Origin: Plasmodium coatneyi
Taxonomy: Eukaryota; Apicomplexa; Aconoidasida; Haemosporida; Plasmodiidae
DNA: 64,000 bases
NCBI RefSeq assembly: GCF_001680005.1
Contig: NC_033557.1
Location: forward strand, 434,001 to 498,000
Reading direction: 5' to 3'
The notes under the pieces are model-generated. The model was not told where the DNA came from, searched no databases, and was given only the letters and a program-made list of their open reading frames with translations. Positions 58,431 through 64,000 of the stretch are shown here, in pieces. Both the position numbers and the translations under genes were made by a program. Every line of letters starts with the position of its first letter. Within the stretch, counting starts at the first letter, position 1.

Positions 58431-58466
58431 AGGAAGAGAAGTATGTTGTAATGTGAATGTAGAACC

Positions 58467-60075
58467 ATGGCAGAACCATCCAACGGAGAACTATGGAAAA
58501 AGTGGCTACGGAAGTTGATGGAGAAGAATAATCAGAATATTGCGAATGGGCAAGTTCATGTAAGTAAATATAAAAAGGAGAATGGAAACATGCTAAAGGG
58601 CGCAATTATATAAGTATACGTGCATGTATCCTAAACTATTTTTTTGTTCTCATCCCCCCGTTCTTTTTCCCTCCCTTCCTTCCCGATACACATTTTTTTG
58701 TAGGACACTTTGCAAAAGGACTTGGAAGGAACATTCCAAAATTTGATCAATAGGCTGGGGAGACAGGAGTCGATAGAAATAATGGATCTTTGTGGAAAAG
58801 TCGAACAGAATGGTTTTGGAAGTATATTTAATAAGAAAGAATTATGTAAAGGTATGGCAGAAATAAAATATTTCATGAGTGGGCTCCAGAAGAAGGACAT
58901 CCAGAGTATGACTCCTGAACAGAATATTGGTGAAGATGAACTTTATAAAAGATGTATAGTTGGTATGGCTGCAATGTTGGAAATTTATGCAGACCACTGT
59001 CAATTTGAAAAAGTTACTGAGTACATAGTAGGAAAAATGGACGAACAGTTACAGAAGTATAAGGGTGAAGGGGCCAAAGTCGGGATATGTAAGGAAATCG
59101 ATGTCACAGGTTTAATTATCGGCAAAACAGTTATAGCAGAAAAAATTAAAGAGTTGGCGCAGGCAGAGAAGAATAAGGGGAAAAGTGGAAGTAGGAGGGT
59201 AGGGGAAGTGAAGTGGGTAAGTGAATCACACTGTGGAAAAGGGTCTACACAGAAATTACAAAACCTAGATGATGCCACTAAACAAAATATTATCAAGTTA
59301 TTAGGATTAAAGGAAACCACCGAACCAGACCAACCGAACCTACTAGACATACTAATAAATGATGATAATTCTAAGTACCTCTTATCGAAAGGCGATTTGG
59401 AAAAATCATTTGAGAGCGTCCTGAATAAGGGAGCGGGTTCAATAACGGAAGACGCAGATATAGAGCAAGTAATACAACAGTTAGGGGATCAAATTAAAAA
59501 AAAAATACAGGGAACTGGTCCATCACAACCAGCACCATTAGCACAAGCATCACAACAACTATATGGACCCTCTTCCAATGGTGAAGGAATTCTTGCCACC
59601 CTAACATCTGCTCTTTCTGATCTTACAACAGCCATTCCTGCTGTTGCAGGAGCAATGGCACTTCCAGCAGTTTTGTCCGTTTTCTTTCTTTACAAGGTAA
59701 GAACATAAAAAACAAGAATCACAACACCACCGTTAACAACCTTCATTCTAACACCCTTAGACACTTACTTCCCTCCATGGAACCTCCCTTCCTTTGATCA
59801 ACCACCTAACAACCTTCCTTCCACCTACCACCTTTTCATTTTTTTTTTTTTTTTTTGTATAAATCACAATTCTTTTTCAGAAGAATAAGCACTCTGGAAG
59901 TGGAAGAAGTGACAGAAGAAAAAGATCCCTTAGGAGAGAATTTAATGACTTCGCTGATGACGACAATTCTTCTACAGAAACATATTCAAGATCCAACCTA
60001 ACAGAAACTGCAACCAATTCGTCCGAATATTCTATTCCATATACATCATCCTCAGGATCATCATCGTCCAGATGA
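58467..60075 (+). CDS. Compact SICA-alpha-like protein with kir-like TM and tail
   Basis: Three phase-0 exons: 58,467-58,559, 58,704-59,696 and 59,881-60,075 (donors CAT|GTAAGT and AAG|GTAAGA; acceptors TTGTAG and TTTCAG); 426 aa. Exon 1 gives MAEPSNGELWKKWLRKLMEK. Exon 2 resembles the SICA alpha domain: DTLQKDLEGTFQNLINR, then RCIVGMAAMLEIYADHCQFE, ICKEIDVTGLIIGKTVIAEK and SESHCGKG, with paired Cys. A Lys/Asp-rich linker, a Pro/Ala/Ser stalk and the TM AIPAVAGAMALPAVLSVFFL ending in YK follow. Exon 3 is a 64-residue Ser/Thr/Asn tail (DRRKRSLRREFNDFADDDN). Typical SICA proteins have many Cys-rich exons and a long conserved C-terminal domain; this one has neither and ends like a kir gene. There is no signal peptide, as in both families. 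Intron 2 contains the C-rich CCTTCC motif. Confidence 0.8.
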
Positions 60076-62169
60076 ACAAACATCTAGATGAATGAGCATT
60101 TAAAATGTGTACGTATAAATGAATGAACAACAACAGTGCAGGTATATAAACCTTTTTTTTCATATGTTTATACGCACAAACACTAAAATAAAAAGTACTC
60201 ATACACTAAAATAAAATGTACTTACACTTAAATAAAATAATGCTCCTACATTAAAAATAGGATAATACACACTAAAATAAAATAATTCCCCTAATACACA
60301 CCACTTACACCCCCTACACCTGAAATAATCACCTTTATAACCTAATTAGAATCGCAAATATATGAGCGCAAACATGTACATTTATACATATATATACCTA
60401 TACATCTACATATATAAATTTAACCATCAGAATATGTAATCCACATTTATTACACCTTTGGAAGAAGGAAGAGGCGGCCCCCTTGGAGGGGATGTGAATC
60501 TGGGGCAGTGAAGGGAAGAGAATGAAGGAATGAGAGTGGAAGAAACGGGTGTGGAAGAAAGGGGGTTAGAAGGAAGGTTGTTAGGGTGGTTGGTGGAAGG
60601 AAGGAAAGGATTGTCTAAGGAAGGAAGGGTCTAAGGATTATTTTGTTCGGGGTGGCAGGTGGGTTGTTAGGGTTGGTAGGTGGAAGGGTGGTTGTTAGGC
60701 ATGGGGGGAAGATGGTTATAGGTGGTTGTTGGAAGGAAGATTGTTAGGATGTGGAAGAAATGTTCTTAGGAGTGGAAGGAAGGTTGTCAGGGGTGGTAGG
60801 TGGGTTGTTAGGATGGTGGTAGGTGGGTTGTTAGGATGGTGGTAGGTGGGTTGTTAGGATGGTGGTAGGTGGGTTGTTAGGATGGTGGTAGGTGGGTTGC
60901 TAAGATGGTGGTAGGTGGGTTGTTAAGATGGTGGTAGGTGAGTTGTTAGTTGGTAGGTGGATTGTTAGGGTTGAATGTAGGAGGCTTGCTAGGGGAAGTG
61001 TGCAGAAGAGTGCACCTATGGAGGAGTGTTAGGGGTGAAAAGAAGGAAGGTTACTTCCTTTAAGGAGAAAAAAAAAAAAAAAAAAAAAAAATTAAAGGAA
61101 AGGAAAGGAAAGGAAAGAAGAATATTGGGGGAAGTGTGCAGCGGGGTGCAGATTTGGGTGTTAGGGTTGATGGTGGTAGGTGTTAGATGTTTGGGGTGGA
61201 AGGTAATAAGTGTGAAGGAATGAGAGTGTAGGAAGGTGTGTGGAACGAGTGGGAATGAAGAAATAACAGTGATGGAAACGGTGTGGAAGAAAGGGGTGTG
61301 GAAGGGATGAGAATGAAGCGAAGGGAGTGAAGGAATAAGAGTGAAAGAATGAGAGTGTAGGGGTGTGGAAGAAAGGGGTGTAGAAGGAAAGGAGGAGTGA
61401 AGGAAAAAGAAGTGATGGGAAGTGAAGGGAGTAAAAGGAGTGATGGAAAGGGAGTGTAAGATTTAGGATTAGGGATGTTAGTGTAGAAGGGGGTGAGTGT
61501 TATTGTGGAGAGAAATGTGTTAGGGTGTGGGGGTTAGGTGTAAGGGGTGTGAGTGTGAGAGCGTGAAGGGCAAGGTGTGAGGCAGCGATAGTGGGGGTCT
61601 GGAGTGTCGGTGAATGGGTGTGGGGGAATGAGGGAATAGGAGTGCGAGTGTGTAAATTTTGATGTTGGGATAGAAGGAAGTTTGTTAGGGGGGAAGGCGG
61701 TGTAGTTGTTACATTTTTTCTCTGGAATAGGAACCACTTTACGTTAACTTCTTTTAACCAACATATAATACACATGCTAAAAAATGAACTACTTCTTTTT
61801 TTGACCATTATTTTAAATTATTATCATAACGCCTTCCACATATATGTATATTATTATTCTAATTTTTACATTTAAAAAAAAGATGAAAAAAAGTTTTAAA
61901 ATTAAAAAGTTTAAATAAAAAAAAGTTTACATAGATAGTTTACACTTTCATACACACACACCCCTACAATAAAACAATAAATCCCGCGCACGCACAACAT
62001 ACAACTAAATTAACACATTCCGTATTACTGAAAAAAAAAAGAATGAAGCAGGAATAAGCATATAATTTATATAAATACGTAAAAAAAAGAACAGAAAAAA
62101 CAAGAAAAACATCACCATTTTAAACTTTGTTCATATTAAAAGAAAAGAAGGAAGCAAAAAAACAGCACA
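60076..62169. other. Purine-rich spacer
   Basis: About 2.1 kb. AT-rich 3' flank of the SICA-like gene (to about 60,470), then G-rich repeats to about 61,720 including the 23-bp minisatellite, then an AT-rich 5' flank of the exported gene. Open frames in the G-rich part on either strand are repeat artefacts. Confidence 0.65.
60786..60965 (+). repeat. 23-bp G-rich minisatellite
   Basis: About seven copies of AGGATGGTGGTAGGTGGGTTGTT, the later ones degenerate (gctaag, gttaag, gtgagttg). Closely spaced GG/GGG runs make G-quadruplex formation possible on the plus strand. Confidence 0.9.
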
Positions 62170-63294
62170 ATGCTATTCTCTGTGAAAATTTTTACGCTCA
62201 GCTTGATACTCTACTTCCACTGGGGGCAATATCCTAACCACCACCATCATGTAAGATAAGAACTATTGCATTCTTAAAATTTGTAACGCACATTTATTAT
62301 TATGATTAGGAGAAAATTTTTTTTTTCCCTTTTTTTTTTTTGCTGAGTGAAGGAAGGGAAGGTTTTCTCTTCCCTTCTGCCTCCCTTCTTCCTTTCATTT
62401 TGTAAAATAATACTTATACACTCGAAGGAAATTATGAATTCACATCTTCGTACCTCCTTTTTTCTTTTTTAGGTGCATGCTTTAGGCACATATGAATCCT
62501 CAGATTCGTCAGATTTGAGCAGTACAGGATCATCATTAACAAGTACAAGTAGTATAGAAACACAAGAACATAGCCCATTTTATCATAAAAATTATAATGA
62601 AGACGATCCCTTCAAGAATGCTATGCCTAATGTACCATATGAGACGAAAAGAAAAAAGGATAAAAGTGTTAAGGACAAATGTCGAACAATGTGCAAAAAA
62701 TTTTTTCATGATTGTCGTCGAGGAATGAAACATAGAACCTTGCTATTCCTTACATTGGCCATTGGTGCCCTTAGTCTGTTCATTCCGTGTTATACCAGAT
62801 CCATTTTTGAAATTCTTACTGCGAGCGTCCTGCATACGTGGTTCCCGGGGGATGCAAAACCCAATATAGAATGCACTGGATCTACACATAACCCGGTAAT
62901 AGCATGGGCATTTATCACAACCATAGTAGTCCTTATGGTAGGTGCATTAGTTGTATTTTATTATTATCGAGCCCGAAAAAAATATACCCAACGATCCAAA
63001 TACAATAAATTCGATCCAAAAGTCGATTCGAGGAATTTATCACATAGAAGGAAGAATAACACCCTAAAACATAACACCTTAAAGGAACATCTCAAAATAT
63101 TATTGAAAAAATTCACATGCCGCAAAAATAGACATTGGACTTTGTTATTTATTATATTAGTGATGCTGGGTCTTTATTTTCTAGCTATATATTTTGCAAT
63201 TACAGGTATGGCGCCAAAACTTGGTTCGGCAATTCCTGGTACACCAAGTCCTGGTGTGACAGGTTTTGCTTTGCTCTGCCCCCTCAAAAAGTGA
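62170..63294 (+). CDS. Plasmodium exported-type protein with duplicated TM module (copy B)
   Basis: Exons 62,170-62,250 (MLFSVKIFTLSLILYFHWGQ plus YPNHHHH, signal-like) and 62,473-63,294, intron 222 bp (CATCAT|GTAAGA ... TTTTAG|GTGCAT), phase 0; 300 aa. Exon 2 starts VHALGTYESSDSSDLS like copy A. It then has a basic Cys segment (KDKCRTMCKKFFHDCRRG), TM1 (LLFLTLAIGALSLFIPCY), TM2 (WAFITTIVVLMVGALVVFYY) and RARKKY, where copy A ends. Instead of stopping it runs into a second module, SKYNKFDPKVDSRN, a basic KKFTCRKNRHW, and a third TM (LLFIILVMLGLYFLAIYF), ending GFALLCPLKK. The extra module is repeated once more downstream. No clean PEXEL was seen. Confidence 0.85.
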
Positions 63295-63347
63295 CTTAAT
63301 ATAAACATTTCACATTAAAGAAAAAAAAGTAATTTCATAATCAATAA
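63295..63347. other. Short spacer
   Basis: AT-rich 53-bp gap between the stop of copy B and the open frame of the next decayed module. Confidence 0.5.
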
Positions 63348-63803
63348 ATATATATAAAAGGAAGAAAAAAATACATCAAAAAATCAAAGTACAAAAAATT
63401 CGATCCAAAATTCGATTCGAGGAATTCCTCCTATGGAAGAGGAGGAAGGAATAAAAACAATATAAAAAATCCAACCTTAAAGGACAAATTTAAATTAATT
63501 TGCAAGAAGTTAACATGCCCTAAAAATTGGCATTGGACCTTATTATTTGTTATATTGGTAATGGTGGGTCTTTATTCATTAGCTCTATATTTTGCAAATT
63601 CAAGTAAGGCAATTTCTGGTTTGTTCTGCCCTACAAGTTCCACGAACTGAAGGTTGCCCGGACTTATGGAAGCTGTGATTTCCTCAACTTCCGGTTATTC
63701 AGTAACTTCCGTTTATTCAGTGACACTTTTTAAAAAAATGGTACTCGTCATTCTTATAACCATAGTGGGGCTCGTGTCCTATTGGTGGTCGTTCTACTGG
63801 TAG
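63348..63803 (+). pseudogene. Decayed second copy of the exported-protein TM module
   Basis: From 63,384 the sequence reads SKYKKFDPKFDSRNSSYGRG, then a basic KLICKKLTCPKNWHW and a TM (LLFVILVMVGLYSLALYF), a TGA stop at 63,648-63,650, and, in the same frame, LPGLMEAVISSTSGYS followed by a second TM (MVLVILITIVGLVSYWW) and a TAG at 63,801-63,803. It is clearly homologous to the second half of copy B and then to the TM2 segment of copies A and B. Confidence 0.85.
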
Positions 63804-64000
63804 TCGTCCTATTGAATTGTTTTATTATAGTTGTTTTATAGTTAGAGCAGAAGGAAAAAAACTATATCAAGCCCTCGAAGTTATAAATGAAGGAACTTTT
63901 TTTCCTTCTTTTTTTTTCTTTTTTTTTTCTTAATAAGAAGAACTTTTACTTTAAATGATATGTTATTTAAATAAAAAAAGAACTGCTCACATTTTAAATA
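63804..64000. other. Window end, AT-rich
   Basis: AT-rich sequence with a T-rich run (about 63,897-63,930). The segment ...aagttataaatgaaggaactttttttccttc... resembles the 3' flank of copy A (56,017-56,160). No gene is supported. Confidence 0.5.

Larger units (their letters stand above)
55995..58466. other. Spacer with variant-gene relics and an inverted repeat
   Basis: About 2.5 kb without an intact gene. It holds an orphan kir tail exon (56,371-56,643, minus), G-rich repeat (56,670-56,935), a relic TM exon (56,938-57,032, plus), TA-rich sequence, a 33-bp tandem repeat (57,217-57,313), a long inverted repeat (57,333-57,598), and a GGTTTAAGGAA-type tract (58,080-58,430). Confidence 0.75.

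Noticed and set aside
60786..60965. Regular repeat considered as a CRISPR-like array
   Set aside because: Direct tandem minisatellite without unique spacers, in a eukaryotic nuclear genome.
61500..61808. Minus-strand frame of 102 codons, Thr/Pro/His-rich
   Set aside because: Antisense of the G-rich repeat tract.

Overview
This window is nuclear DNA of a malaria parasite of the P. vivax / simian clade. The evidence is an intermediate GC content in the conserved part, very long poly(A)/poly(T) tracts between genes, short phase-0 introns, three kir/pir-family variant antigen genes, a SICA-alpha-like gene, and interstitial telomere-like CCCTAAA/CCCTGAA repeats. The last three together point to P. 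knowlesi or its sister P. coatneyi; I cannot separate these two from sequence alone. Family assignments below rest on motifs recognised by eye, and P. falciparum orthologue names rest on remembered gene order around the left part of chromosome 1.

Region 1 (about 1-43,900) is conserved core. In order: a very large ubiquitin C-terminal hydrolase (UBP1, +); the apicoplast isoprenoid enzyme IspH/LytB (+); a DUF3228 protein (-); a long RAP-type protein (+); two tandem ApiAT/MFS-like amino-acid transporters (+, orthologues of ApiAT9 and NPT1/ApiAT8 by position); a small N-terminally Gly-Cys, twin CX9C protein (+); a second RAP protein (-, RAP01 position); the C-CAP actin-binding protein (-, two exons); a small signal-anchor/TM protein (-, two exons); an unrecognised basic protein (-); and a three-exon protein that looks like a decayed FtsJ/CMTR1-type cap methyltransferase (-). 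The order UBP1-LytB-DUF3228-RAP-ApiAT9-NPT1 ... RAP-CAP matches my memory of P. falciparum chromosome 1.

Region 2 (about 43,900-64,000) is an AT-rich multigene-family island. It opens with three kir genes, all on the minus strand and all with the layout short first exon / large ectodomain-plus-TM exon / Ser-Thr-Asn-rich tail exon. A spacer follows with telomere-like repeats (52,995-53,190) and long C-rich CCTTCC/CCACCTAACAACC tracts. Beyond it, on the plus strand, lie a two-exon exported-type protein, an orphan kir tail exon (minus), a relic TM exon (plus), a long inverted repeat, a compact gene combining a SICA-alpha-like ectodomain with a kir-like TM/tail, a G-rich minisatellite, and a second exported-type gene whose C-terminal two-TM module has been partly duplicated and is followed by a further, stop-interrupted copy.

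The most unusual points are the SICA/kir-like hybrid gene, duplicated and decaying kir exons (including a second candidate first exon for one kir gene), the modular duplication in the exported gene, and a dispersed noncoding element built on ATGAACNGTTCAT that occurs at both convergent 3'-3' intergenic junctions of the core and in the largest intergenic gap.
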